Below are positions 12,060 through 25,560 of a stretch of DNA of 64,000 nucleotides, one piece after another. This DNA comes from Colletes latitarsis. Taxonomy: Eukaryota; Arthropoda; Insecta; Hymenoptera; Colletidae. The position numbers were made by a program, and so were the translations under genes. Under the pieces are notes generated by a model. The model worked only from the letters and a program-made list of their open reading frames with translations. It ran no database searches and was not told where the DNA came from. The stretch is taken from positions 3,162,001-3,226,000 of the forward strand of contig NC_135146.1 of NCBI RefSeq assembly GCF_051014445.1, given 5' to 3'. How positions within the stretch are numbered: the stretch's first letter is position 1; each line of letters starts with the position of its first letter.

Positions 12060-13598
12060 GGGCGTTTTCTGGTTTCGGTTACGTAGTAATGTGGTACCGC
12101 ACTGAAACAGTGAAGTAATCCTGGATTCGATCTATATATTAGAGGGTAACACCGGTAGGTTTGGATTAGGTCTGGTATTTGCCATCATCTGGCTCATGCT
12201 TTCGCATTTTTCGCATACTTGTTGGCAAGATCCTGGGCGTTTTCTGGTTGGGATCACGCAGTGATGTGGCACCACACTGAAACAGTGAGTTTATCTTGGA
12301 TTCAATCTATATTTTAGAGGATAACACCGGTTTGGTCCGGGTGAGGGCTGGGATTTGCCATCATCTGGCTCATACTTTCGCATTTTTCGCATACTTGTTC
12401 GCCAGATCCTGGGCGTTTTCTGGGTTGGATCACGTAGTAGTGTGATGCCACACTGAAACAGTGAATTAATCCTGGATTCGATCTATATGTTAGAGGGTAA
12501 CACCGGCTAGGTCAGGGTTAGGTCTGGTATTTGCCATCATCTGGCTCATACTGTCGCAATTTTCGCATACTTGTTGGCCAGATCCTGGGCGTTTTCAGGT
12601 TTGGGTTACGTAGTAATGTGGTACCACACTGCAACAGTGAGATAATCCTGGATTCAATCTATATTTTAGAGGATAACACCGGTTTGGTCCGGGTGAGGGC
12701 TGGGATTTGCCATCATCTGGCTCATACTTTCGCATTTTTCGCATACTTGTTGGCCAGATCCTGGGCGTTTTCTGGGTTGGATCACGTAGTAGTGTGATGC
12801 CACACTGAAACAGGGAATTAATCCTGGATTCGATCTATATATTAGAGGGTAACACCGGCTAGGTCAGGGTTAGGTCTGGTATTTGCCATCATCTGTCTCT
12901 TACATTCGCATTTTTCGCATACTTGTTGGCCAGATCCTGGGCGTTTTCTGGGTTGGATCACGTAGTACTGTAGAACCACTCTGAAACAGTGTGTTTATAT
13001 TGGATTCAATCTATATTTTAGAGGATAACACCGGTTAGGTCAGGGTTAGGTCTGGTATTTGCCATCATCTGGCTCATACTTTCGCATTTTTCGCATACTT
13101 ATTGGCAAGATCCTGGGCGTTTTCTGGTTGGGATCACGCAGTGATGTGGTACCACACTGAAACAGTGAGTTTATCTTGGATTCAATCTATATTTTAGAGG
13201 ATAACACCGGTTATGTGAGGGTTAGGTCTGGTATTTGCCATCATCTGGCTCATACTTTCGCAATTTTCGCATACTTGTTGGCCAGATCCTGGGCGTTTGA
13301 GGTTTGGGTTACGTAGTAATGTGGTACCACACTGCAACAGTGAGATAAACCTGGATTCAATCTATATTTTAGAGGATAACACCGGTTTGGTCCGGGTGAG
13401 GGCTGGGATTTGCCATCATCTGGCTCATACTTTCGCATTTTTCGCATACTTGTTGGCCAGATCCTGGGCGTTTTCTGGGTTGGATCACGTAGTAGTGTAA
13501 TGCCACACTGAAACAGGGAATTAATCCTGGATTCGATCTATATAATAGAGGGTAACACCGGCTAGGTCAGGGTTAGGTCTGGTATTTGCCATCATCTG
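12060..13598. repeat. Second, diverged copy of the 3083-4600 segment
   Basis: The order of subtypes follows 3083-4600 at an offset of about 8977 bases (51 monomers plus 1-2). Scattered differences are present, such as a one-base loss in ACACCGGTAGG (12150) and a GCGTTTGAGG change near 13286. It ends where the AT-rich form begins (ATCATCTGCCCCATAC near 13590). Confidence 0.75.
13035..13050. repeat. Paired TTAGG motifs in the monomer (example)
   Basis: TTAGG at 13035-13039 and 13046-13050, both followed by T, form the short direct repeat TTAGGTC-AGGG-TTAGGTC with an 11-base step. In the GGCTAGGTC subtypes the first copy is CTAGG; in the GTTTGGGTTAGG subtypes the second remains. TTAGG is the common insect telomere unit, but two isolated motifs are not a telomere array. 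Confidence 0.6.
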
Positions 13599-14134
13599 CC
13601 CCATACTTTCGCATATTTCGTATAAATATTGGCCAGATCCTGGGCCTTTTCTGGTATGGATCACGTAGTAATGTGGTACCACACTGAAACAGTGAGTTAA
13701 TCATGGATTCAATCTATATTTTAGAAGATAACACCGGTTGGGTCAGGGTTAGGTCTGGTATTTGCCATCATCTGGCTCATACTTTCGCATTGTTCGCATA
13801 CTTGTTGACCAGATCCTGGGCGTTTTCTGGGTTGGATCACGTAGTAGTGTGATGCCACACTGAAGCAGTGAATTAATCCTGGATTCGATCCATATATTAG
13901 AGGGTAACACCGGCTAGGTTTGGGTTAGGTCTGGTATTTGATATTATCTGCCCCATACTTTCGCATATTTCGTATAAATATTGGCCAGATCCTGGGCCTT
14001 TTCTGGTATGGATCACGTAGTAATGTGGTACCACACTGAAACAGTGAGTTAATCATGGATTCAATCCATATTTTAGAGGATAACACCGGTTGGGTCAGGA
14101 TTAGGTCTGGTATTTGCCATCATCTGGCTCATAC

Positions 14135-15115
14135 TTTCGCGTTTTTCGCATACTTGTTGGCCAGATCCTGGGCGTTTTCTGGGTTGGAACAGGTAGTAGT
14201 GTGGTACCGCACTGAAACAGTGAAGTAATCCTGGATTCGATATATATATTAGAGGGTAACACCGGTTAGATTTGGGTTAGGTCTGGTATTTGCCATCGTC
14301 TGGCTCATACTTTCGCATTTTTCGCATACCTGTTGGCCAGATCCTGGGCGTTTTCGGATTTGGGTCACGTAGTAATGTGGTACCACACTGCAACAGTGAG
14401 TTAAACCTGGATTCAATCTATATAATAGAAGAATAACACCAGTTAGGTCAGGGTTAGGTCTGGTATTTGCCATCATCTGCCTCATACTTTCGCATTTTTC
14501 GAATACTTGTCGGCCAGGTCCTGGGCGTTTTCTGGTTTGGATCACGTAGTAATGTGGTACCACACTGAAACAGTAAGAAAAACCTGGATTCAATCTACAT
14601 TTTAGAGGATAACACCGGTTTGGTCGGGGTGAGGGCTGGGATTTGCCATCATCTGGCTCATACTTTCGCATTTTTCGCATACTTGTTGGCCAGATCCTGG
14701 GCGTTTTCTGGTTTGGATCACGTAGTAATGTGGTACCACACTGAAACAGTGAGTTAATCATGGATTCAATCTATATTTTAGAGGATAACACCGGTTGGGT
14801 CAGGGTTAGGTCTGGTATTTGCCATCATCTGGCTCCTACTTTCGCATTTTTCGCATACTTGTTGGCCTGATCCTGGGCGTTTTCTGGTTTGGGTTACGTA
14901 GTAATGTGGTACCACACTGCAACAGTAAGAAAAACCTGGATTCAATCTACATTTTAGAGGATAACACCGATTTGGTCGGGGTGAGGGCTGGGATTTGCTA
15001 TCATCTGGCTCATACTTTCGCATTTTTCGCATACTTGTTGACCAGATCCTGGGCGTTTTCTGGTTTGGATCACGTAGTAATGTGGTACCACACTGAAACA
15101 GTGAGTTAATCATGG
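14135..15115. repeat. Block B, copy 2
   Basis: Same marker series as at 11320. It continues further right with two monomers carrying TTGTTGGCCTGATCC and AGTAAGAAAAACC. This longer version is repeated at an offset of 3520 (20 monomers). Confidence 0.85.
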
Positions 15116-16149
15116 ATTCAATCTATATTTTAGAGGATAACACCGGTTGGGTCAGGGTTAGGCCTGGTATTTGCCATCATCTGGTTCATACATTCGCATT
15201 TTTCGCATACTTGTTGGCCAGATCCTGGGCGTCTTCTGGTTTGGATCACGTAGTAATGTGGTACCACACTGAAACAGTGAGTTTATCTTTGATTCAATCT
15301 ATATTTTAGAGGATAACACCGGTTAGATCAGGGTTAGGTCTGGTATTTGCCATCATCTGGCTCATACTTTCGCATTTTTCGCATACTTGCTGGCCTGATC
15401 CTGGGCGTTTTCTGGTTTGGGTTACGTAGTAATGTGGTACCACACTGCAACAGTGTGAAAAACCTGGATTCAATCTATATTTTAGAGGATAACACCGGTT
15501 TGGTCGGGGTGAGGGCTGGGATTTGCCACCATCTGGCTCATAGTTTCGCATTTTTCGCATACTTATTGGCCAGATACTGGGCGTTTCTGGTTTGGATCAC
15601 GCAGTGATGTGGTACCACACTGAAACAGTGAGTTTATCTTGGATTCAATCTATATTTTAGAGGATAACACCGGTTATGTCAGGGTTAGGTCTGGTATTTG
15701 CCATCATCTGGCTCATACTTTCGCATTTTTCGCATTCTTGTTGGCCAGATCCTGGGCGTTTTCTGGTTTGGATCACGTAGTAATGTGGTACCACACTGAA
15801 ACAGTGAGAAAAACCTGGGTTAAATCTATATTTTAGACGATAACACCGGTTCGGTCGGGGTGAGGGCTGGGATTTGCTATCATCTGGCTCATACTTTCGT
15901 ATTTTTCGCATACTTGTTGGCCAGATCCTGGGCGTTTTCTGGTTTGGATCACGCAGTAATGTGGTACCACACTGCAACAGTGAGTTAATCCTGGATTCAA
16001 TCTATATAATAGGAGAATAACACCAGTTAAGTCAGGGTTAGGTCTGGTATTTGCCATCATCTGGCTCATACTTTCGCATTTTTCGCATACTTGTTGGCCA
16101 GATCCTGGGCGTTTTCTGGTTTGGATCACGTAGTAATGTGGTACCACGC

Positions 16150-17540
16150 TGAAACAGTGTGTTTATATTGGATTCAATCTATATTTTAGAGGATAACACC
16201 GGTTAGGTCAGGGTTAGGTCTGGTATTTGCCATCATCTGGCTCATACTTTCGCATATTTCGCATACTTGTTGGCAAGATCCTGGGCGTTTTCTGGTTGGG
16301 ATCACGCAGTGATGTGGTACCACACTGAAACAGTGAGTTTATCTTGGATTCAATCTATATTTTGGAGGATAACACCGGTTATGTCAGGGTTAGGTCTGGT
16401 ATTTGCCATCATCTGGCTCATACTTTCGCAATTTTCGCATACTTGTTGGCCAGATCCTGGGCGTTTGAGGTTTGGGTTACGTAGTAATGTGGTAGCACAC
16501 TGCAACAGTGAGATAAACCTGGATTCAATCTATATTTTAGAGGATAACACCGGTTTGGTCCGGGTGAGGGCTGGGATTTGCCATCATCTGGCTCATACTT
16601 TCGCATTTTTCGCATACTTGTTGGCCAGATCCTGGGCGTTTTCTGGGTTGGATCACGTAGTAGTGTAATGCCACACTGAAACAGGGAATTAATCCTGGAT
16701 TCGATCTATATATTAGAGGGTAACACCGGCTAGGTCAGGGTTAGGTCTGGTATTTGCCATCATCTGGCCCATACTTTCGCATCTTTCGCATACTTGTTGG
16801 CCAGATCCTGGGCGTTTTCTTGTTTGGATCACGTAGTAATGTGGTACCACACTGAAACAGTGAGTTTATCTTGGATTCAATCTATATTTTAGAGGATAAC
16901 ACCGGTTATGTCAGGGTTAGGTCTGGTATTTGCCATCATCTGGCTCATATTTTCGCAATTTTCGCATACTTGTTGGCCAGATCCTGGACATTTTCTGGTT
17001 TGGGTTACGTAGTAATGTGGTACCACACAGCAGCAGTGAGATAAACCTGGATTCAATCTATATTTTAGAGGATAACACCGGTTTGGTCCGGGTGAGGGCT
17101 GGGATTTGCCATCATCTGGCTCAAACTTTCGCATTTTTCGCATACTTGTTGGCCAGATCCTGGGCGTTTTCTGGTTTGGGACACGTAGTAATGTGGTGCC
17201 ACACTGTAACAGTGAGTTTATCTTGGATTCAATCTATATTTTAGAGGATAACACCGGTTTGGTCGGGGTTAGGTCTGGTATTTGCCATCATCTGGCCCAT
17301 ACTTTCGCATTTTTCGCATACTTGTTGGCCAGATCCTGGGCGTTTTCTGGTGTGGGTCACGTAGTAATGTGGTGCCACACTGCATCAGTGACTTAAACCT
17401 GGATACAATCTATATTTTAGAGGATAACACTGGTTAGGTCAGGGTTAGGTCTGGTATTTGCCATCATCTGGCCCATACTTTCGCATTTTTCGCATACTTG
17501 TTGGCCAGATCCTGGGCGTTTTCTGGTGTGGGTCACGTAG
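16150..17540. repeat. Further partial copy of block A interior (4006-5396)
   Basis: Subtype order matches 4006-5396 at an offset of 12144, exactly 69 monomers. Shared odd features include GTGTGTTTATATTGG at the start, the AGTGTAATGCCACAC monomer and ACCACACAGCA near 17026. It also shares the GCGTTTGAGG form with 13286, so it is closer to the 12060 copy there. Confidence 0.75.
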
Positions 17541-17654
17541 TAATGTGGTGCCACACTGCAACAGTAAGAAAAACCTGGATTCAATCTACATTTTAGAGGA
17601 TAACACCGGTTTGGTCGGTGTGGGGGCTGGGATTTGCCATCATCTGGCTCATAC

Positions 17655-18635
17655 TTTCGCGTTTTTCGCATACTTGTTGGCCAGATCCTGGGCGTTTTCT
17701 GGGTTGGAACAGGTAGTAGTGTGGTACCGCACTGAAACAGTGCAGTAATCCTGGATTCGATATATATATTAGAGGGTAACACCGGTTAGATTTGGGTTAG
17801 GTCTGGTATTTGCCATCGTCTGGCTCATACTTTCGCATTTTTCGCATACTTGTTGGCCAGATCCTGGGCGTTTTCGGATTTGGGTCACGTAGTAATGTGG
17901 TACCACACTGCAACAGTGAGTTAAACCTGGATTCAATCTATATAATAGAAGAATAACACCAGTTAGGTCAGGGTTAGGTCTGGTATTTGCCATCATCTGC
18001 CTCATACTTTCGCATTATTCGAATACTTGTTGGCCAGGTCCTGGGCGTTTTCTGGTTTGGATCACGTAGTAATGTGGTACTACACTGAAACAGTAAGAAA
18101 AACCTGGATTCAATCTACATTTTAGAGGATAACACCGGTTTGGTCGGGGTGAGGGCTGGGATTTGCCATCATCTGGCTCATACTTTCGCATTTTTCGCAT
18201 ACTTGTTGGCCAGATCCTGGGCGTTTTCTGGTTTGGATCACGTAGTAATGTGGTACCACACTGAAACAGTGAGTTAATCATGGATTCAATCTATATTTTA
18301 GAGGATAACACCGGTTGGGTCAGGGTTAGGTCTGGTATTTGCCATCATCTGGCACATACTTTCGCATTTTTCGCATACTTGTTGGCCTGATCCTGGGCGT
18401 TTTCTGGTTTGGGTTACGTAGTAATGTGGTACCACACTGCAACAGTAAGAAAAACCTGGATTCAATCTACATTTTAGAGGATAACACCGGTTTGGTCGGT
18501 GTGGGGGCTGGGATTTGCCATCATCTGGCTCATACTTTCGCATTTTTCGCATACTTGTTGACCAGATCCTGGGCGTTTTCTGGTTTGGATCACGTAGTAA
18601 TGTGGTACCACACTGAAACAGTGAGTTAATCATGG
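17655..18635. repeat. Block B, copy 3
   Basis: Offset 3520 from copy 2, with the same series of marker variants. A further two-monomer unit is then tandemly repeated (18285-18636 and 18637-18988, offset 352). Confidence 0.85.
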
Positions 18636-18636
18636 A

Positions 18637-20600
18637 TTCAATCTATATTTTAGAGGATAACACCGGTTGGGTCAGGGTTAGGTCTGGTATTTGCCATCAT
18701 CTGGCTCATACATTCGCATTTTTCGCATACTTGTTGGCCTGATCCTGGGCGTTTTCTGGTTTGAGTTACGTAGTAATGTGGTACCACACTGCAACAGTAA
18801 GAAAAACCTGGATTCAATCTACATTTTAGAGGATAACACCGGTTTGGTCGGTGTGAGGGCTGGGATTTGCCATCATCTGGCTCATACTTTCGCATTTTTC
18901 GCATACTTGTTGACCAGATCCTGGGCGTTTTCTGGTTTGGATCACGTAGTAATGTGGTACCACACTGAAACAGTGAGTTAATCATGGATTCAATCTATAT
19001 TTTAGAGGATAACACCGGTTGGGTCAGGTTTAGGTCTGGTATTTGCCATCATCTGGCTCATACATTCGCATTTTTCGCATACTTGTTAGCCAGATCCTGG
19101 GCGTTTTCTGGTTTGGATCACGTAGTAATGTGATACCACACTGAAACAGTGAGTTTATCTTCGATTCAATCTATATTTTAGAGGATAACACCGGTTAGAT
19201 CAGGGTTAGGTCTGGTATTTGCCATCATCTGGCTCATACTTTCGCATTTTTCGCATACTTGTTGGCCTGATCCTGGGCGTTTTCTGGTTTGGGTTACGTA
19301 GTAATGTGGTACCACACTGCAACAGTAAGAAAAACCTGGATTCAATCTATATTTTAGAGGATAACACCGGCTGGGTCAGGGTTAGGTCTGGTATTTGCCA
19401 TCATCTGGCTCATACTTTCGCATTTTTCGCATACTTGTTGGCCAGATCCTGGGCGTTTTCTGGTTTGGGTTACGTAGTAATGTGGTACCACACTGCAACA
19501 GTGTGAAAAACCTGGATTCAATCTATATTTTAGAGGATAACACCGGTTAGGTCAGGGTTAGGTCTGGTAATTGCCATCATCTGGCTCATACTTTCCCATT
19601 TCTCGCATACTTGTTGGCCAGATCCTGGGCGTTTTCTGGTTTGGGTTACGTAGTAATGTGGTACCACACTGCAACAGTGTGAAAAACCTGGATTCAATCT
19701 ATATTTTAGAGGATAACACCGGTTTGGTCGGGGTGAGGGCTGGGATTTGCCACCATCTGGCTCATAGTTTCGCATTTTTCGCATACTTATTGGCCAGATA
19801 CTGGGCGTTTCTTGTTTGGATCACGTAGTAATGTGGTTCCACACTGCATCTGTGACTTAAACCTGGATACAATCTATATTTTAGAGGATAAAACTGGTTA
19901 GGTCAGGGTTAGGTCTGGTATTTGCCATCATCTGGCTCATACTTTCGCATTTTTCGCATACTTGCTGGCCAGATCCTGGGCGTTTTCTGGTTTGGATCAC
20001 GTAGTAATGTGGTACTACACTGAAACAGTGAGAAAAACCTGGGTTAAATCTATATTTTAGACGATAACACCGGTTCGGTCGGGGTGAGGGCTGGGATTTG
20101 CTATCATCTGGCTCATACTTTCGCATTTTTCGCATACTTGTTGGCCAGATCCTGGGCGTTTTCTGGTTTGGATCACGCAGTAATGTGGTACCACACTGGA
20201 ACAGTGAGTTTATCTTGGATTCAATCTATATTTTAGAGGATAACACCGGTTAGGTCAGGGTTAGGTCTGGTAATTGCCATCATCTGGCTCATACTTTCGC
20301 ATTTTTCGCATACTTATTGGCCAGATACTGGGCGTTTCTGGTTTGGATCACGTAGTAATGTAGACCCTCACTGCAACAGTGAGTTAAACCTGGATTCAAT
20401 CTATATAATAGAAGAATAACACCAGTTAGGTCAGGGTTAGGTCTGGTATTTGCCATCATCTGGCTCATACGTTCGCATTTTTCGAATACTTGTTGGCCAG
20501 ATCCTGGGCGTTTTCTGGTTTGGATCACGTAGTAATGTAGAACCACTCTGAAACAGTGAGTTAAACAAGGATGCAATCTATATTTTAGAGGATAACACTG
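18637..20600. repeat. Satellite with two-monomer tandem steps
   Basis: Monomers alternate between AGTAAGAAAAACC/AGTGTGAAAAACC and AGTGAGTTAATCATGG forms. The stretch 19530-19830 repeats 15306-15606 at an offset of 4224 (24 monomers), including the shared one-base loss in GGGCGTTTCT near 15584 and 19806. Confidence 0.7.
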
Positions 20601-23600
20601 GTTAGGTCAGGGTTAGGTCTGGTATTTGCCATCATCTGGCCCATACTTTCGCCATTTTCACCTACTTGTTGGCTTGATCCTGGGCGTTTTCTGGGTGGGA
20701 TCACGTAGTAATGTGGCACCACACTGAAACAGTGGGTTAAACCAGGATTCAATCTATATTTTAGAGGATAACACCGGTTAGGTCAGGGTTAGGTCTGGTA
20801 TCTGCCATTATCTGGCTCATACTTTCGCATTTTTCGCATACTGGTTGGCCAGATCCTGGGCGTTTTCTGGTTTGCTTCACGTAGTAATGAGGTACCACAC
20901 TCAAACAGTTTGTTAAATCTGGATCCAATGTATATTTTAGAAGAATAACAGCGGCTAGGTCAGGGTTGGGTCTGGTATTTGCCATCATCTGGCCCATACT
21001 TTCGCATTTTTCGCATACTCGTTGGCCAGATCCTGGGCGTTTTCTGGTTTGGGTCACATAGTAATGTGGCACCACACTGCAACAGTGAGTTAAACGTGGA
21101 TTCAATCTATATTTTAGAGGATACAACCGGTTAGGTCATGGTTAGGTCTGGTATTTGCCATCATCTGGCTCATTTTTTCGCCTTTTTCACCTACTTGTTG
21201 GCCTGATCCTGGGCGTTTTCTGGGCTGGATCACGTAGTAATGTGGTACCACACTGAAACAGTGGGTTAATCCTGGATTCGATCTATATATTAGAGGGTAA
21301 CACCGGCTAGGTTTGGGTTAGGTCTGGTATTTGATATTATCAGGCCCATACTTTCGCATATTTCGTATAAATATTGGCCAGATCCTGGGCGTTTTCTGGT
21401 TTGGATCACGTAGTAATGTGGTACCACACTGAAACAGTAAGAAAAACCTGGATTCAATCTACATTTTAGAGGATTACACCGGTTTGGTCGGGGTGAGGGC
21501 TGGGATTTGCCATCATCTGGCTCATACTTTCGCATTTTTCGCATACTTGTTGGCCAGATCCTGGGCGTTTTCTGGTTTGGATCACGTAGTAATGTGGTAC
21601 CACACTGAAACAGTGAGTTAATCATGGATTCAATCTATATTTTAGAGGATAACACCGGTTGGGTCAGGGTTAGGTCAGGTATTTGCCATCATCTGGCTCA
21701 TACTTTCGCATTTTTCGCATACTTGTTGGCCTGATCCTGGGCGTTTTCTGGTTTGGGTTACGTAGTAATGTGGTACCACACTGCAACAGTAAGAAAAACC
21801 TGGATTCAATCTACATTTTAGAGGATAACACCGGTTTGGTCGGTGTGGGGTCTGGTATTTGCCATCATTTGGGCCATACTTTCGTATTTTCCGCGTACTT
21901 GTTGGCCAGATCCTGGACGATTTCTGGGTTGGATCTGGTAGTAGTGTGGTACCGCACTGAAGCAGTGAAGTAATCCTGGATTCGATCTATATATTAGAGG
22001 GTAACACCCGTTAGGTTTGGTTTAAGTCTGGGATTTGCCATCATCTGGCTCATGCTTTCGCATTTTTCGCATACTTGTGGGCCAGATCCTGGGCGTTTTC
22101 TGGTTTGCATCACGTAGTAATGTGGTACCACACTCAAACAGTGAGTTAATCCTGGATTCAATCTATATTTTAGAGGATAACAGCGGTTAGGTCAGGGTTA
22201 GGTCTGGTATTTGCCATCATCTGTCTCATACTTTCGCATTTTTACCTACTCGTTGGCCAGATCCTGGGCGTTTTCTGGATCGGATCACGTAGTAATGTGG
22301 CGCCACACTCAATCAGTGAGTTAAACCTGGAATCAATCTATATTTTAGAGGGTAACACCAGTTAGGTTTGGGTTAGGTCTGGTATTTGCCATCATCTGGC
22401 TCATACTTTCGCATTTTTCACCTACTTGTTGGCCAGATCCTGGGCGTTATCTGGTTTGGATCACGTAGTAATGTGGTGCCACACTGCAACTGTGAGTTAA
22501 ACCTGGATTCAATCTATATTATAGAGGATAACACCGGCTAGGTCAGGGTTAGGTCTGGTATTTGCCATCATCTGGCTCATACTATCGCATTTTTCGCATA
22601 CTTGTTGGCCAGATCCTGGGCGTTTTCTGGGTTAGATCAGGTAGTAGTGTGGTACCGCACTGAATCAGTGAAGTAATCCTGGATTCGATCTATATATTAG
22701 AGGGTAACACCCGTTAGGTATGGGTTAGGTCTGGTATTTGCCATCATCTGGCTCATACTTTCGCATTTTTCGCATACTTGTTGGCCAGATCCTGGGCGTT
22801 TTCTGGTTTGGATCACGTAGTAATGTGGTACCACACTGAAACAGTGAGTTAATCATGGATTCAATCTATATTTTAGAGGATAACACCGGTTGGGTCAGGG
22901 TTAGGTCTGGTATTTGCCATCATCTGGCCCATACTTTCGCATATTTCGCATACTCGTTGGCCAGATCCTGGCCGTCTTCTGGTTGGGATCACGCAGTAAT
23001 GTGGCACCACACCGAAACAGTGAGTTAATCCTGGATTCAATCTATATTTTAGAGGATAACAACGGCTAGGTCAGTGTTAGGTCTGGTATTTGCCATCATC
23101 TGGCCCATACTTTCGCATTTTTCGCATACTTGTTGGCCATATCCTGGCCGTCTTCTGGTTGGGATCACGCAGTAATGTGGCACCACACCGAAACAGTGAG
23201 TTAAACCTGGATTCAATCTATATTTTAGAGGATAACAGCGGCTAGGTCAGGGTTGGGTCTGGTATTTGCCATCATCTGGCCCATACTTTCGCATTTTTCG
23301 CATACTTGTTGGCCATATCCTGGCCGTCTTCTGGTTGGGATCACGCAGTAATGTGGCACCACACCGAAACAGTGAGTTAATCCTGGATTCAATCTATATT
23401 TTAGAGGATAACAACGGCTAGGTCAGTGTTAGGTCTGGTATTTGGCATCATCTGGCCCATACTTTCGCATATTTCGCATACTCGTTGGCCAGATCCTGGG
23501 CGTTTTCGCCTTTGGGTCACGTAGTAATGTGGCACCACACTGCAACAATGAGTTAAACCTGGATTCAATCTATATTTTAGTGGATAACACCGGTTAGGTC

Positions 23601-25560
23601 AGGGTTAGGTCTGGTATTTACCATCATCTGGCTCATACTTTCGCCTTTTTCACCTACTTGTTGGCCTGATCCTGGGCGTTTTCTGGGCTGGATCACGTAG
23701 TAATGTGGTACCACACTGAAACAGTGGGTTAAACCAGGGTTCAATCTATATTTTAGAGGTTAACACCGTTTAGGTCAGGGTTTGGTCTGGTATTTGCCAT
23801 CATCTGGCCCATACTTTCGCATATTTCGCATACTCGTTGGCCAGATCCTGGGCGTTTTCGCCTTTGGGTCACGTAGTAATGTGGCACCACACTGCAACAA
23901 TGAGTTAAACCTGGATTCAATCTATATTTTAGTGGATAACACCGGTTAGGTCAGGGTTAGGTCTGGTATTTACCATCATCTGGCTCATACTTTCGCCTTT
24001 TTCATCTACTTGTTGGCCAGATCCTGGGCGTTTTCTGGTTTGGATCACGTAGTAATGTGGTTCCACACTGCAACAGTGAGTTAAACCTGGATACAATCTA
24101 TATTTTAGACGATAACACCGGTTATGTCAGGGTTAGGTCTGGTATTTGCCATCATCTGGCTCATACTTTCGCATTTTTCGCATACTTGTTGGCCAGATCC
24201 TGGGCGTTTTCTGGTTTGGATCACGTAGTAATGTGGTACCACACTGAAACAGTGAAGTAATCCTGGATTCGATCTATATATTAGGGGGTAACACCCGTTA
24301 GGTTTGGGTTAAGTCTGGGATTTGCCATCATCTGGCTCAAGCATTCGCATTTTTCGCATACTTGTGGGCCAGATCCTGGGCGTTTTCTGGTTTGGATCAC
24401 GTAGTAATGTGGTTCCACACTGCAACAGTGAGTTAAACCTGGATACAATCTATATTCTAGAGGATAACACCGGTTATGTCAGGGTTAGGTCTGGTATTTG
24501 CCATCATCTGGCTCATACTTTCGCATTTTTCGCATACTTGTTGCCCATATCCGGGGCGTTTTCTGGTTTGGATCACGTAGTAATGTGGTACCACACTGAA
24601 ACAGTGAGTTTATCTTGGATTCAATCTATATTTTAGAGGATAACACCAGTTAGGTCAGGGTTAGGTCTGGTATTTGCCATCATCTGGCTCATACTTTCGC
24701 ATTTTTCGCATACTTGTTGGCCATATCCTGGCCGTCTTCTGGTTGGGATCACGCAGTAATGTGGCACCACACCGAAACAGTGAGTTAATCCTGGATTCGA
24801 TCTATATATTAGAGGGTAACACCGGTTAGGTCAGGGTTTGGTCTGGTATTTGCCATTATCTGGCTCATACTTTCGCATTTTTCGCATACTTGTTGACCAG
24901 ATCCTGGGCGTTATCTGGTTTGGATCACGTAGTAATGTGGTGCCACACTGCAACAGTGAGTTAAACCTGGATTCAATCTATATTATAGAGGATAACACCG
25001 GCTAGGTCAGGGTTAGGTCTGGTATTTGCCATCATCTGGCTCATACTATCGCATTTTTCGCATACTTGTTGGCCAGATCCTAGGCGTTTTCTGGGTTAGA
25101 TCAGGTAGTAGTGTGGTACCGCACTGAATCAGTGAAGTAATCCTGGATTCGATCTATATATTAGAGGGTAACACCGGCTAGGTATGGGTTAGGTCTGGTA
25201 TTTGCCATCATCTGGCTCATACTTTCGCATTTTTCGCATACTTGTTGGCCAGATCCTCGGTGTTTTCTGGTTTGTATCACGTAGTAATGTAGAACCACTC
25301 TGAAACAGTGAGTTAAACCTGGATTCAATCTATATTTTAGAGGATAACAGCGGCTAGGTCAGGGTTGGGTCTGGTATTTGCCATCATCTGGCCCATACTT
25401 TCGCATTTTTCGCATACTCGTTGGCCAGATCCTGGGCGTTTTCTGGTTTGGGTCACGTAGTAATGTGGCACCACACTGCAACAGTGAGTTAAACCTGGAT
25501 TCAATCTATATTTTAGAGGATAACACCGGTTAGGTCATGGTTAGGTCTGGTATTTGCCAT
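20600..25560. repeat. Heterogeneous transition zone of the satellite
   Basis: New subtypes first appear here: CACCTACTTG near 20650, ATACTCGTTGG near 21015, CTGGTTGGGATCACGCAG with CACACCGAAACAG near 22980, and GCGTTTTCGCCTTTGGG near 23503. The last left-type pieces (AT-rich form at 21330, AGTAAGAAAAACC near 21435 and 21790) overlap with them. Neighbouring monomers look more different from one another than elsewhere, although 23280-23560 partly repeats 22920-23100. Confidence 0.7.

Larger units (their letters stand above)
5841..14000. repeat. AT-rich monomer variant (TTTGATATTATCTGCCCCAT / ATAAATATTGGCC)
   Basis: A divergent monomer form replaces TTTGCCATCATCTGGCTCAT and GCATACTTGTTGGCC with TTTGATATTATCTGCCCCAT and GTATAAATATTGGCC. 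Full copies start at about 5841, 6193, 9010, 9362, 10066, 10418, 10946 and 13937. A form with only the second half is near 13600, and one more copy lies outside this span at 21330. Several copies come in pairs exactly 352 bases (two monomers) apart: 5841/6193, 9010/9362, 10066/10418, and about 13585/13937. Confidence 0.85.

Noticed and set aside
13035..13050. Telomere repeat array
   Set aside because: Only two TTAGG units per monomer, separated by other bases; nowhere are there uninterrupted TTAGG runs.
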